Shown: positions 7,436-15,872 of the stretch, in pieces
Position numbering within the stretch: the first letter of the stretch is position 1
How the letters are laid out: each line of letters opens with the position of its first letter
Assembly: GCA_910586255.1 (NCBI GenBank)
Contig: CAJUHR010000008.1
Coordinates: 48,048-112,047 of the forward strand
DNA: 64,000 nucleotides
Reading direction: 5' to 3'
DNA from: an uncultured Lachnospiraceae bacterium
Lineage (GTDB): Bacteria > Bacillota > Clostridia > Lachnospirales > Lachnospiraceae
The notes under the pieces: generated by a model
Database searches by the model: none
Told to the model about the DNA's origin: nothing
Seen by the model: the letters and a program-made list of their open reading frames with translations, nothing else
Program-made: the position numbers and the translations under genes

Positions 7436-9274
7436 GTGAATAAACATGAGATTTTGAAGAAATATTTTGGATACGATACCTTTCGGAATGCGCAGGAGGC
7501 ACTCATTGACAATATTCTGGAAGGAAAGGATACACTGGGTATCATGCCCACCGGCGCCGGGAAATCCCTGTGCTATCAGATACCGGCTCTCATGATGGAG
7601 GGGATTACCCTGGTGATCTCCCCCCTTATTTCTCTGATGAAGGATCAGGTGGGGAGCTTAAATCAGGCGGGGATTCACGCTGCCTTTTTGAACAGCTCTC
7701 TGACTGTGAACCAATATTATAAGGCCCTTGCCTTCGCCGGACAGGGGCGGTATCCCATCATCTATGTGGCGCCGGAGCGGCTGGTGACGAAGGAATTTCT
7801 TGACTTTGCCCTTCACGTCAATATTGCCATGGTGGCTGTGGACGAAGCCCACTGCGTTTCCCAGTGGGGACAGGATTTCAGGCCCAGCTACTTAAAAATC
7901 ATGGATTTTATTGAAAAGCTGCCCAGACGGCCCATTGTAAGCGCCTTTACGGCCACGGCCACAAAGGAGGTCAGGGATGATATCATTGATATTTTGCAGC
8001 TGCACAGTCCTATGGTAATTACCACAGGCTTTGACCGGAATAATCTGTATTTTGGCGTTATGAACGCTAAGGATCGGTATGGGGCCATAAGGAATTATCT
8101 GGAAACACACAGAAGAGACAGCGGTATTATTTACTGTCTGACCAGAAAGCAGGTGGAGGAGGTCTGTGAGCGGCTCATAAAGGACGGGTTTTCGGTGACC
8201 AGATATCACGCGGGCTTAAGCGATGAGGAGAGGCGGAAAAATCAGGATAATTTTATCTATGACAGGGTGCCGATAATAGTGGCCACATCGGCCTTTGGAA
8301 TGGGGATTGACAAAAACAGCGTGCGGTTTGTCTTACATTACGGCATGCCCAAAAATATAGAATCCTATTATCAGGAGGCCGGCAGGGCCGGCCGTGACGG
8401 GGAGCCGGCAGAGTGTATTCTGTATTACAGCAGCAGGGATGTGATTACCAACCAATTGTTTATTGACAACAATCAGGACAATAGGGAGCTAGACGAGGTG
8501 ACCAGAGCCATTGTCAGGGAGAGGGACAAAGAGCGATTGAAGAAAATGACCTTTTACTGCTTTACCAATGAGTGCCTGAGAGATTACATATTAAAATATT
8601 TCGGGGAATACGGCAGTAATTACTGCGGAAATTGCTCCAACTGTCTTACCCAGTTTGAGCAGGCGGACGTGACGGAGATTGCCCGGGCATTGATCGGGTG
8701 TGTGAAAAGCAGCAGGCAAAGGTATGGGACAACCGTGATCATTGATACGCTTCACGGGGCAAACACGGCCAAAATCAAAAATTACCGGATGAATGAAAAT
8801 CCTTATTACGGCCTGTTAAGCAAGGTGCCCGCATACCGAATCCGACAGGTGCTCAACCACCTGCAGATGGAGGAGTATCTGCTGGTGACAAGTGACGATT
8901 ATGCGGTTGTGAAGCTGACGGCCAAATCCGGCCAGGTTATGGAGGACGGCGGACAGATCCTCATGAAGCTGGCGAAGGAAACGGGCAGACAGGCAAGGGA
9001 AGCGCGGGATAGGGACAAGAAAAGGAAGAAGAGCTCCTTCAGTCAGGATTTGTTTACGGAGAAGGAGGAAGGTCTGTTTGAAAAGCTGCGGACTCTCAGG
9101 CTGGAGATTGCAAGGGAGGAAAAGGTGCCTCCCTACATTGTGTTCTCTGATAAGACCCTGGCTCATATGTGTGTGGTAAAGCCTAAGACAAAGGAGGAGA
9201 TGCTTGGCGTGTCCGGGGTGGGAGAGTTTAAGTTTGAAAAATACGGGGAGAGGTTTTTGAAATGTTTGCTTTGA
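7436..9274 (+). CDS. recQ: ATP-dependent DNA helicase RecQ
   Basis: A 612-residue RecQ helicase. Domains: helicase core with Walker A MPTGAGKSLCYQ (about residues 38-49), DEAH box VDEAHCVSQWGQDFRPSY, motif III SAFTATAT, helicase C motif with TSAFGMGIDK and QEAGRAGRDG; a RecQ zinc-binding region with Cys at CFTNECLRDY...YCGNCSNCL (about residues 378-408); a winged helix; and a C-terminal HRDC domain ending in VSGVGEFKFEKYG. It unwinds DNA 3'-5' in recombination and fork repair. Start GTG 7436 after GGAAAGGAAG. It follows cfa by 14 bases and may share its transcript. Confidence 0.95.
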   Translation: MNKHEILKKYFGYDTFRNAQEALIDNILEGKDTLGIMPTGAGKSLCYQIPALMMEGITLVISPLISLMKDQVGSLNQAGIHAAFLNSSLTVNQYYKALAFAGQGRYPIIYVAPERLVTKEFLDFALHVNIAMVAVDEAHCVSQWGQDFRPSYLKIMDFIEKLPRRPIVSAFTATATKEVRDDIIDILQLHSPMVITTGFDRNNLYFGVMNAKDRYGAIRNYLETHRRDSGIIYCLTRKQVEEVCERLIKDGFSVTRYHAGLSDEERRKNQDNFIYDRVPIIVATSAFGMGIDKNSVRFVLHYGMPKNIESYYQEAGRAGRDGEPAECILYYSSRDVITNQLFIDNNQDNRELDEVTRAIVRERDKERLKKMTFYCFTNECLRDYILKYFGEYGSNYCGNCSNCLTQFEQADVTEIARALIGCVKSSRQRYGTTVIIDTLHGANTAKIKNYRMNENPYYGLLSKVPAYRIRQVLNHLQMEEYLLVTSDDYAVVKLTAKSGQVMEDGGQILMKLAKETGRQAREARDRDKKRKKSSFSQDLFTEKEEGLFEKLRTLRLEIAREEKVPPYIVFSDKTLAHMCVVKPKTKEEMLGVSGVGEFKFEKYGERFLKCLL

Positions 9275-9325
9275 CTTTCTTTCCATAAAATGATATAACA
9301 TTAAGAGAAGAATTTATAACAAACA
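9271..9325 (+). promoter_or_regulatory. Promoter of the GntR gene with operator-like site
   Basis: TTGACT (9271-9276), 17-base spacer, TATAAC (9294-9299). Just downstream TTATAACAAACA (9314-9325) resembles the two TAACAAATATA repeats in front of the GH1 gene, which suggests autoregulation. Confidence 0.55.
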
Positions 9326-9345
9326 CGGACAGAAGGATAGGCAAT

Positions 9346-10065
9346 ATGTTTAAATATGAGATCATAGCAGAAGATATTCAGAAAAAGATACAGTCCAAAG
9401 AGTATCAGGCGGATGAGAAGCTTCCTCAGGAGCTGGAGCTGTGCAAGCAGTATGACGCTTCCCGGATCACGATTCGTCAGGCATTGGATCTGCTGGTATA
9501 CCGGGGACTGATTACCAGAAGGCGGGGAGACGGTACTTATGTAAAGGCTATGACCGGGAAAGGGTCAGAGGCAGAGGACTTTGCAAAATCCCAGCAGTTC
9601 GGCGGCTTCAGCGGGGATATGAAGGGGAGGAAGGTCCGCTCTAAGGTACATGAGTTTTCTCTGTTGAAGGCTCCCGGGGAGGTATCGCAAAAGCTTCAGA
9701 TCCCCAGGACAGCCTTTGTCTGCTATATTTGCCGCACCCGGTATGTGGACGGAGATCCCTATGTGGTGGAGTACACCTATATGCCCATAGATTTTATTAC
9801 AGGGATTACGGAGGAGGTAGTACAGAATTCCATCTACGAATATATTGAGCATACTCTGAAATTTAAGATCAAAAGCGCCCACCGGACAGTCCGGGCCGAC
9901 ATGCCCACCGATGAGGAGCGGGAATGGCTGCAGATAAGGGAAGGAATGATGCCCGTGCTGGAGGTGGAACAAACGGCGTATTTAGATGACGGCAGGATTT
10001 TTGAATATTCAAAATCCCGTCACAGGGCAGATCGGTTTGCCTTGCGTACAGTCAGTGTGCGGTAA
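9346..10065 (+). CDS. GntR family regulator, HutC/UTRA subfamily (GmuR-like)
   Basis: A 239-residue repressor-type protein. Residues 1-65 are a GntR winged helix (YEIIAEDIQKKI...LPQELELCKQYDASRITIRQ...RRGDGTYVK); residues 85-235 are a UTRA ligand domain (YIEHTLKFKI, ADMPTDEEREWL, VEQTAYLDDGRIFEYS). In Bacillus the gmu operon is controlled by a UTRA regulator that senses a phosphorylated glucosyl or mannosyl disaccharide; the same is inferred here. It is followed by a terminator, a new promoter and a GH1-PTS operon. A TAACAAA motif occurs in its own promoter and twice in the operon promoter. Confidence 0.85.
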   Translation: MFKYEIIAEDIQKKIQSKEYQADEKLPQELELCKQYDASRITIRQALDLLVYRGLITRRRGDGTYVKAMTGKGSEAEDFAKSQQFGGFSGDMKGRKVRSKVHEFSLLKAPGEVSQKLQIPRTAFVCYICRTRYVDGDPYVVEYTYMPIDFITGITEEVVQNSIYEYIEHTLKFKIKSAHRTVRADMPTDEEREWLQIREGMMPVLEVEQTAYLDDGRIFEYSKSRHRADRFALRTVSVR

Positions 10066-10130
10066 CATATTGAAATTATGTGCCGGCAGATATTTTGTCG
10101 GCCGGATAAGGAAAACAGATTAGATGGTGA

Positions 10131-10177
10131 AAAAGGCCATGGAGCTGCGATCAGGCAGCCCATGGCCTTATTTTAAT
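10131..10177 (+). terminator. Terminator after the GntR gene
   Basis: AAGGCCATGGAGCTGC pairs with GCAGCCCATGGCCTT (one bulge) and is followed by ATTTTAATTTC. It closes the regulator transcript before the operon promoter. Confidence 0.75.
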
Positions 10178-10292
10178 TTCAAAATATACTTTGGCAGTAT
10201 AAAATGCTTTTGGAAATTACATATTCACTATATTCGCGGAAGAGCTTACCATAAAAAATAATAAAATTATCTAAAAAATTCCTGAAACCCTA

Positions 10293-10365
10293 TTGGCAAA
10301 TCATAAAAACATAATATAATAAAAAATATGTCATAACAAATATATTTTAAGACGTAACAAATATA
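10293..10365 (+). promoter_or_regulatory. GH1-PTS operon promoter with two tandem operator-like repeats
   Basis: TTGGCA (10293-10298), 16-base spacer, TATAAT (10315-10320). Immediately downstream lie direct repeats GTCATAACAAATATA (10330-10344) and GACGTAACAAATATA (10351-10365), exactly 21 bases apart (two helical turns). The position over and after the start site suggests repression by the adjacent GntR protein. Confidence 0.6.
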
Positions 10366-10399
10366 GGATGAATCTTTTTTTCAAAAGCAGGAGGGGAAA

Positions 10400-11794
10400 A
10401 TGGAAATTCATTTACCGAAACATTTTTTTATGGGGGCGGCCATGTCCGGGCCGCAGACAGAGGGGGCTTATAAGATCGGGGGAAAGCTGGAGAATATCTG
10501 GGATACCTGGTCCGACTGTTCCATATCTGATTTTTATAATAAGGTTGGGAGCTATGTAGGAAACAATTTTTATGAGAGGTATGAGGAGGATATCCGGCTG
10601 ATGAAGGATTTGGGGCTGGATTCATTCCGGACATCGATTCAATGGAGCCGTCTGATGGATCCAGATCAGAAGCTAAATAAGGAAGGGGCCGGCTTTTACC
10701 ATAAGGTATGTAGCTGTGCAAGGGAACAAGGGATTGAGCTGTTTATGAATCTGTACCATTTTGACATGCCCTCATACCTATTCAGGAGAGGAGGATGGGA
10801 GAACAGAGAGGTAGTGGAGGCCTATGTTACTTATGCCAGAACCGCTTTTCGGGAATTTGGAAAAGAGATCTGCTACTGGTTTACTTTCAATGAGCCGATT
10901 GTGGAGCCGGATCAGCGATATCGTGACGGAATTTGGTATCCTTTTGTGCGGGACGCCAAAAGAGGAATGGCAGTACAGTATCATCTTTCCCTTGCTCACA
11001 GCCTGGCAGTGAGGGAGTTTAAAAGGGCAAAGGAGGAAGGATATCTGCCAGAGGATGCCCGGATAGGGCTTATCAATTGCTTTGCTCCGCCATATACCAG
11101 GGAGGATCCTTCCCCCAAAGATCTGGAGGCGCTTCGTATGGAGGATGGGATCAGGAATCGCTGGTGGCTGGATCTGGTGGCAGAAGGAAGGCTTCCGGAG
11201 GATATTGTAAAAAGGCTGGAAGCAGACGGCATTATGCCGGAGATCAGGCCGGGAGACAAGGAGATACTGGCTGAGGGAAAGGTAGACTGGCTGGGATTCA
11301 ATTATTACCATCCGTCCCGGGTTCAGGCGCCGGAGAAAAGGACGGATGAAAATGGGGATCCAAAATACTCAGATCCTTATGTGTGGCCAAAAGCAAGAAT
11401 GAATATTTACCGGGGATGGGAGATTTACCCCAAAGGGGTCTATGATTTCGGAATGAAGATGAGGGAGGAATACCCTGATCTTAAATTTTTCATCTCGGAA
11501 AACGGTATGGGAGTGGAGCATGAGGAGCGGTTCAGAGGTGAGAATGGGGAGATACAGGATGATTATCGGATTGAATTTGTAAAAGAGCATTTGGAATGGA
11601 TTATGAAGGCAATCGAAGATGGAGCGCAGTGTATGGGGTATCATTACTGGGCTCTGATCGACAACTGGTCCTGGAACAATGCTTTTAAAAACCGTTACGG
11701 CATGATTGAGGTGGATCTGGCAGAGAATTATCAGCGAAGATTCAAAAAGTCGGCAGGATGGATACGGGAGGTGATCAATAACAGAGAGAAATAA
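10400..11794 (+). CDS. GH1 6-phospho-beta-glucosidase (GmuD-like)
   Basis: A 464-residue cytosolic GH1 enzyme, normal family length. Seen: N-terminal FFMGAAMSGPQTEGAY; acid/base WFTFNEP (about residues 161-167); nucleophile motif FISENGMG (about residues 364-371); LVFALIDNWSW-type region HYWALIDNWSWNNAF. It would hydrolyse phosphorylated beta-disaccharides delivered by the PTS encoded just downstream. Start ATG 10400 after GCAGGAGGGGA. As in Bacillus gmuD, the neighbours are a UTRA regulator, lactose/cellobiose-type PTS subunits, a ROK kinase and an isomerase. It is only distantly similar to the second GH1 at 26616, so the two are not recent duplicates. Confidence 0.9.
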   Translation: MEIHLPKHFFMGAAMSGPQTEGAYKIGGKLENIWDTWSDCSISDFYNKVGSYVGNNFYERYEEDIRLMKDLGLDSFRTSIQWSRLMDPDQKLNKEGAGFYHKVCSCAREQGIELFMNLYHFDMPSYLFRRGGWENREVVEAYVTYARTAFREFGKEICYWFTFNEPIVEPDQRYRDGIWYPFVRDAKRGMAVQYHLSLAHSLAVREFKRAKEEGYLPEDARIGLINCFAPPYTREDPSPKDLEALRMEDGIRNRWWLDLVAEGRLPEDIVKRLEADGIMPEIRPGDKEILAEGKVDWLGFNYYHPSRVQAPEKRTDENGDPKYSDPYVWPKARMNIYRGWEIYPKGVYDFGMKMREEYPDLKFFISENGMGVEHEERFRGENGEIQDDYRIEFVKEHLEWIMKAIEDGAQCMGYHYWALIDNWSWNNAFKNRYGMIEVDLAENYQRRFKKSAGWIREVINNREK

Positions 11795-11858
11795 GAGTTT
11801 TGGTATTTTGAAGAAACTGGAAATGTACAAAAATGCAAAAAAATTATAGGAGGAAAAA

Positions 11859-13166
11859 ATGGGAGATTCCAAATTTGTAGAAAAGTTTACCATGTTTGCT
11901 TCAAAGCTGGGCAATGAGATTCATTTGCGGTCTCTGAGAGATGCATTTGCAACGATTATGCCTTTGTACATTCTTGCCGGACTGGCGGTTTTGATTAACA
12001 ACACGGTATTTCAATGGCTTTTGTCAGGAGACACATTAACAGGAGCCCAATATTGGGGCACACTGATTGTCAACGGAACTTTGAATATCAGTTCTCTTCT
12101 GATTGCTCCGGTGATCGGATACATGCTGTCTCAGAATAAGGGTTATGATAATCCTCTGGCAGCCGCTGTTATATCCCTGGCCGCTCTGGTAGTGATGATG
12201 CCTAATGCTGTTGCAATTACACCTCTGGAGGGAAACGGGGAGGTTTTGGCACAGGGAGTATTAAGCTTTGCAAACATTGGCACAGGCGCCATGTTTGCAG
12301 GAGTTATTATCGGTCTGGCGGCCACGGAAGTATTTGTCTGGATCAGCAGCATAAAAAGGCTGAAGATCAATTTGGGCGACAGTATTCCTCCGGCTGTGGG
12401 GAAATCGTTTAATGTACTGATTCCGTTTATAATCGTTATGTCAGGCTTTGCACTGGTCAGCACAGTGCTGAATAACCTGTTCCATACAGATCTGGTACAT
12501 ATCATAACAATGATGATTCAGGAGCCTCTGCGCACGGCAACCACCGGCCTTCTTGGATGTGTCCTTTTGTACAGCCTGGGAAATTTTCTCTGGCTTTTGG
12601 GGATCCATCAGTCAGTCATTTACAGCTCGATTCTGGAACCGCTTCTGATTGTAAATATGACACAGAACATGGCGGCTTATGCAGCAGGAGAGGCGATTCC
12701 CAACATTATCAATGTGGCCTTTGTTCCGGCCTTCGGAATGATGGGGGGGGGGGGATCCGGCTCAACTATCTGTCTTCTGATTGCGACTCTGCTTGTAAGC
12801 AAAAATAAAGCTACAAGAGGAGTCTCTCAGATGGCCTTTATCCCGGGACTTTTTAACATCAATGAGCCTGTGATTTTCGGATATTCCATTGTGTATAATG
12901 TCTGCATGCTGATTCCCTTTGTGCTGACTCCGGCAATCGGACTGATAATCGGATATGCGGCAACGGCCATGCATTTTATGAACGAGTGCGTAGTATATAT
13001 TCCCTGGACCACACCACCGCTGCTTAGCGGATATCTGGCTACAGCCGGGGACTGGAGAGCAATTATCGTTCAGTTGGTTATCCTGGTGTTGGGGATTCTT
13101 CTGTATATCCCCTTCGTAAAAATGAATGACATTGTCATGGAAAAGACCATGGCGTCAGATAACTAA
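11859..13166 (+). CDS. PTS cellobiose/oligo-beta-mannoside IIC component (GmuC-like)
   Basis: A 435-residue polytopic permease of the lactose/cellobiose PTS family, normal size, about ten membrane helices. Seen: N-terminal FASKLGNEIHLRSLRDAF, FLWLLGIHQSVIYSSILEP (substrate-region motif with GIH), FIPGLFNINEPVIFG (NEP motif). It imports the sugar while IIB phosphorylates it. Start ATG 11859 after AGGAGGAAAAA. A run of 12 G residues (12743-12754) encodes Gly-Gly-Gly-Gly at about residues 295-298; the frame is intact in this sequence. The downstream IIB gene is 70 bases away with a hairpin between. Confidence 0.92.
   Translation: MGDSKFVEKFTMFASKLGNEIHLRSLRDAFATIMPLYILAGLAVLINNTVFQWLLSGDTLTGAQYWGTLIVNGTLNISSLLIAPVIGYMLSQNKGYDNPLAAAVISLAALVVMMPNAVAITPLEGNGEVLAQGVLSFANIGTGAMFAGVIIGLAATEVFVWISSIKRLKINLGDSIPPAVGKSFNVLIPFIIVMSGFALVSTVLNNLFHTDLVHIITMMIQEPLRTATTGLLGCVLLYSLGNFLWLLGIHQSVIYSSILEPLLIVNMTQNMAAYAAGEAIPNIINVAFVPAFGMMGGGGSGSTICLLIATLLVSKNKATRGVSQMAFIPGLFNINEPVIFGYSIVYNVCMLIPFVLTPAIGLIIGYAATAMHFMNECVVYIPWTTPPLLSGYLATAGDWRAIIVQLVILVLGILLYIPFVKMNDIVMEKTMASDN
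12743..12754 (+). repeat. Homopolymer run of 12 G inside PTS IIC gene
   Basis: Twelve consecutive G residues encode part of a Gly run after Met-Met. Such tracts are prone to slippage; gain or loss of one base would truncate the permease. Confidence 0.95.
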
Positions 13167-13176
13167 AAGACACTAA

Positions 13177-13205
13177 ACGCCGGAGCAGGAAAAGCTGCCG
13201 GGCGT
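13177..13205 (+). promoter_or_regulatory. Intercistronic hairpin between IIC and IIB genes
   Basis: ACGCCGGAGCAG and CTGCCGGGCGT can pair with small mismatches around GAAAAG. There is no T run, so it is more likely an mRNA-stability or processing hairpin than a terminator. Confidence 0.4.
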
Positions 13206-13236
13206 GCAGTAAAAAGCAGAAAAGGAGAAGAAAGAA

Positions 13237-13539
13237 ATGAAGAAGATTCTGTTGGTTTGCAATGCGGGGATGTCAACAAGCATGCTGGTGGCAAAGATGA
13301 AAAAGGCCGCCGAGGAGAATCATGCGGATGTGGAGATTGAAGCTAAATCGCTCTCAGAGGCAAAAAAGGAGATTGAAAATGTGGATATTGTGCTTCTCGG
13401 ACCTCAGATTCGCTATGAGCTGGCAAATGTAAAGAAGATGGCAGGAAGCACTCCGGTGGAGGCCATTGACATGAAGGACTATGGCATGATGAACGGCAAA
13501 AAGGTGTTAGAGCACGCTATGGAGGTAATGGGGGCATGA
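13237..13539 (+). CDS. PTS lactose/cellobiose IIB component (GmuB-like)
   Basis: A 100-residue soluble IIB protein. The active cysteine is at LLVCNAGMSTSML (Cys8), the phosphorylated residue of this family. The rest has the expected Rossmann-like pattern (DIVLLGPQIRYEL). It accepts phosphate from IIA and passes it to the sugar in IIC. Start ATG 13237 after AAAGGAGAAG. Its stop overlaps the IIA start (ATGA), which implies translational coupling. Confidence 0.93.
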   Translation: MKKILLVCNAGMSTSMLVAKMKKAAEENHADVEIEAKSLSEAKKEIENVDIVLLGPQIRYELANVKKMAGSTPVEAIDMKDYGMMNGKKVLEHAMEVMGA

Positions 13540-13853
13540 TCAGCGAGGATTTTGCAATAACTTGTGTACAGATGATATCCAACAGCGGAAGTGCCAAATC
13601 CTGCTATATTGAGGCGCTGCAGAAGGCCAAGGCAGGAGAGAAGGAGGAGGCAAAACGGCTGATGCAGGAGGGAGATGATTTTTATTCCCAGGCCCATGAG
13701 GTGCACGGCAGCCTGCTTCAAAAGGAGGCTTCAGGAGAGCCGGTGGAGTTTGCCTTGATTCTGATGCATGCGGAGGATCAAATGGCCAGTACGGAGATGG
13801 CAAAGGTTCTGCCCAGAGAGCTGATTGAGGTGTATCAGGGCAGACAGGGCTAA
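13536..13853 (+). CDS. PTS lactose/cellobiose IIA component (GmuA-like)
   Basis: A 105-residue helical IIA protein. The phosphorylated histidine lies in the C-terminal ALILMHAEDQMAST motif (about His80), and AHEVHGSLL is also typical. It receives phosphate from HPr. The start overlaps the IIB stop by four bases. No terminator follows; the ROK gene has its own extended -10 region but readthrough is likely. Confidence 0.92.
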   Translation: MISEDFAITCVQMISNSGSAKSCYIEALQKAKAGEKEEAKRLMQEGDDFYSQAHEVHGSLLQKEASGEPVEFALILMHAEDQMASTEMAKVLPRELIEVYQGRQG

Positions 13854-13897
13854 AAGAAAAACACGACAGATTTTCTCTGCTCTTTTGAAGGATTTTG

Positions 13898-13980
13898 TGC
13901 TATACTGTAGAAGATAGCAGGGCAGATGTTATGATGCCTATATTTGTTCGGAACAAACGCCTGCCTTTTGCAGGCGTTTG
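13898..13980 (+). promoter_or_regulatory. Extended -10 promoter and structured leader of the ROK gene
   Basis: TGCTATACT at about 13898-13906 is an extended -10. The leader then contains TTTGTTC-G-GAACAAA (13943-13957), a 15-bp palindrome that could be an operator, and a perfect 11-bp stem CAAACGCCTGC / GCAGGCGTTTG (13954-13980) without a T run, ending five bases before the ribosome site. Confidence 0.45.
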
Positions 13981-13999
13981 TGCTAAAGGAGGAGATAAT

Positions 14000-14893
14000 A
14001 TGAGATTTGGAGCGCTGGAGGCAGGCGGGACGAAGATGGTCTGCGCGGTGGGGACAGAGGACGGAAGGATTCTGGAACGGGTATCCATTCATACAGAGAC
14101 ACCGGAAATCACCATGCCTAAGCTTTTGGAGTATTTTGGGGACAAGGAGATTGCCGCGCTGGGGATTGGCTGCTTCGGCCCCATTGATTTAGACAAAAGC
14201 TCCGATACCTACGGCCATATTCTTATGACACCCAAGCTGCCCTGGAGAGGCTACGATATCTGCGGATATTTCCGGAAAAGCTTAAATATTCCGGTGGGCT
14301 TTGACACGGATGTCAACGGCTCCATGTTGGGGGAGAGCACCTGGGGGTGTGCAAAGGGGCTGGATACGGCTATTTATATTACGGTGGGAACCGGTGTGGG
14401 TGTGGGAGTGATTGCCGGGGGCAGGCTGCTTCACGGGATGCAGCATCCGGAGGCGGGCCATATGCTGATTCCGCCCAGGCAGGATGACTCCTATGGCGGA
14501 AAGTGCCCCTGTCACGAACACTGCCTGGAGGGGCTGGCCGCCGGCCCGGCCATCGAGGAGCGGTGGGGGGCTAAGGGAAAGGATCTGGCAGACAGACCGG
14601 AGGTGTGGGAGCTGGAGGCTCACTACTTAGCCTATGCGATTACCAATTACATTCTGGTTCTGTCTCCTAAGAAAATCATTTTGGGCGGTGGGGTCATGCA
14701 CCAGGAGCAGCTTCTTCCCATGGTGCGGGACAAGGTGAAGGAGATGCTGGCCGGTTATCTCAAGACAAAGGAGCTTGCAGATATGGATTCCTACATTGTC
14801 TTGCCTTCCCTGAATGACAATCAGGGGATTATGGGGGCATTGAAGCTGGGGATAGAAGCTCTGAAAAACAGGGAGGAAGAGGAAAGAAAATGA
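14000..14893 (+). CDS. ROK family fructokinase/hexokinase (GmuE-like)
   Basis: A 297-residue ROK sugar kinase. Seen: EAGGTKMVCAVG (phosphate 1, residues 6-17), ALGIGCFGPIDL, FDTDVNGSMLGE (catalytic Asp), TVGTGVGVGVI (phosphate 2), and the zinc-binding stretch HMLIP...GKCPCHEHCLEGLAAG (His/Cys-rich, residues 150-180). Start ATG 14000 follows AAAGGAGGAG; an in-frame start further upstream would lie in the leader hairpin. The family phosphorylates fructose, glucose or mannose at C6. Its stop overlaps the manA start (ATGA). Together they feed hexoses freed from the disaccharide into glycolysis. Confidence 0.9.
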   Translation: MRFGALEAGGTKMVCAVGTEDGRILERVSIHTETPEITMPKLLEYFGDKEIAALGIGCFGPIDLDKSSDTYGHILMTPKLPWRGYDICGYFRKSLNIPVGFDTDVNGSMLGESTWGCAKGLDTAIYITVGTGVGVGVIAGGRLLHGMQHPEAGHMLIPPRQDDSYGGKCPCHEHCLEGLAAGPAIEERWGAKGKDLADRPEVWELEAHYLAYAITNYILVLSPKKIILGGGVMHQEQLLPMVRDKVKEMLAGYLKTKELADMDSYIVLPSLNDNQGIMGALKLGIEALKNREEEERK

Positions 14894-15822
14894 GGGAAAT
14901 CATAAGGCTTACGCCGGTTTTTAAGGAAATGGTCTGGGGAGGAAATAAGCTTCGGGAACATTTCGGATATCCGATTCCGGGAGATGACACCGGGGAAGCG
15001 TGGGTGGTCAGCGCTCATCAAGAGGGAGACTGTCTGATTGCAGAGGGAACCTTTGCGGGAAAGACCTTATCCTGGCTGTGGGACAATCATAGGGAGCTGT
15101 TTGGAAACGCTAAGGGAAAGGAGTTTCCTTTGCTGGTAAAGTTCATCGATGCAAGGGAGGATTTAAGCATCCAGGTACACCCAGATGACGCCTATGCCCA
15201 GGTTCATGAAAACGGAGCCAGGGGAAAGACCGAGTGCTGGTATATTCTGGACTGTGAGGAAAATTCCGATATTATTGTGGGACATAAGGCAGGGACCAAG
15301 GAGGAGATGAAGCAGATGATTGATGAGGGCCGCTGGGAGGATTTCCTTCAAGTGCGTCCCATTCATCCGGGAGATTTCTTCCAGATCCCGCCGGGCACAG
15401 TCCATGCCATTCGGAAGGGAACATTGCTCATAGAAATTCAGCAAAATTCTGCCATTACCTACCGGCTCTACGACTATGGGCGTATGCCCGGAGGAAAGCC
15501 AAGAGAGCTCCATATCCGTCAGGGACTGGATGTGGTTGAGTGCCCCCACAGGGAGACAGGTGTCCGGAGACAGGTGTTTCATGAGGAGAGCTATGACCGG
15601 ACATTTCTGGTATCCTGTCCTTTCTACACGGTGGAGAAATACGATATCCGGGGATCTTTCGTGCTGCCCCAGGACCAGCCATTTATGATTGTCAATGTGA
15701 TTGACGGGGAAGGGTACATAGACGGGATGCCGGCAAAGAAGGGCGACTGTATGATTCTTCCCTGCGGGTATAAAGAGGCCAGGATTGAGGGAAATATCAG
15801 TATCGTGACAGCCCATATCTGA
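14890..15822 (+). CDS. manA: Mannose-6-phosphate isomerase, class I
   Basis: A 310-residue cupin-fold isomerase. Zinc ligands are visible at SIQVHPDD (Gln/His, about residues 96-103), KTECWYIL (Glu) and IPPGTVHAI (His). It interconverts mannose 6-phosphate and fructose 6-phosphate. The C-terminal GDCMILPCGYKEARIEG is typical of the short Firmicutes type (Bacillus GmuF/ManA, about 315 residues). The start overlaps the ROK stop by four bases. It is the last gene of the gmu-like block; the next gene is 50 bases away and unrelated in function. Confidence 0.93.
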   Translation: MREIIRLTPVFKEMVWGGNKLREHFGYPIPGDDTGEAWVVSAHQEGDCLIAEGTFAGKTLSWLWDNHRELFGNAKGKEFPLLVKFIDAREDLSIQVHPDDAYAQVHENGARGKTECWYILDCEENSDIIVGHKAGTKEEMKQMIDEGRWEDFLQVRPIHPGDFFQIPPGTVHAIRKGTLLIEIQQNSAITYRLYDYGRMPGGKPRELHIRQGLDVVECPHRETGVRRQVFHEESYDRTFLVSCPFYTVEKYDIRGSFVLPQDQPFMIVNVIDGEGYIDGMPAKKGDCMILPCGYKEARIEGNISIVTAHI

Positions 15823-15872
15823 TAGGCGGCGCGGGGGAGAATAAATTCAGGATTGAAAGAGAGAAGAATAAC

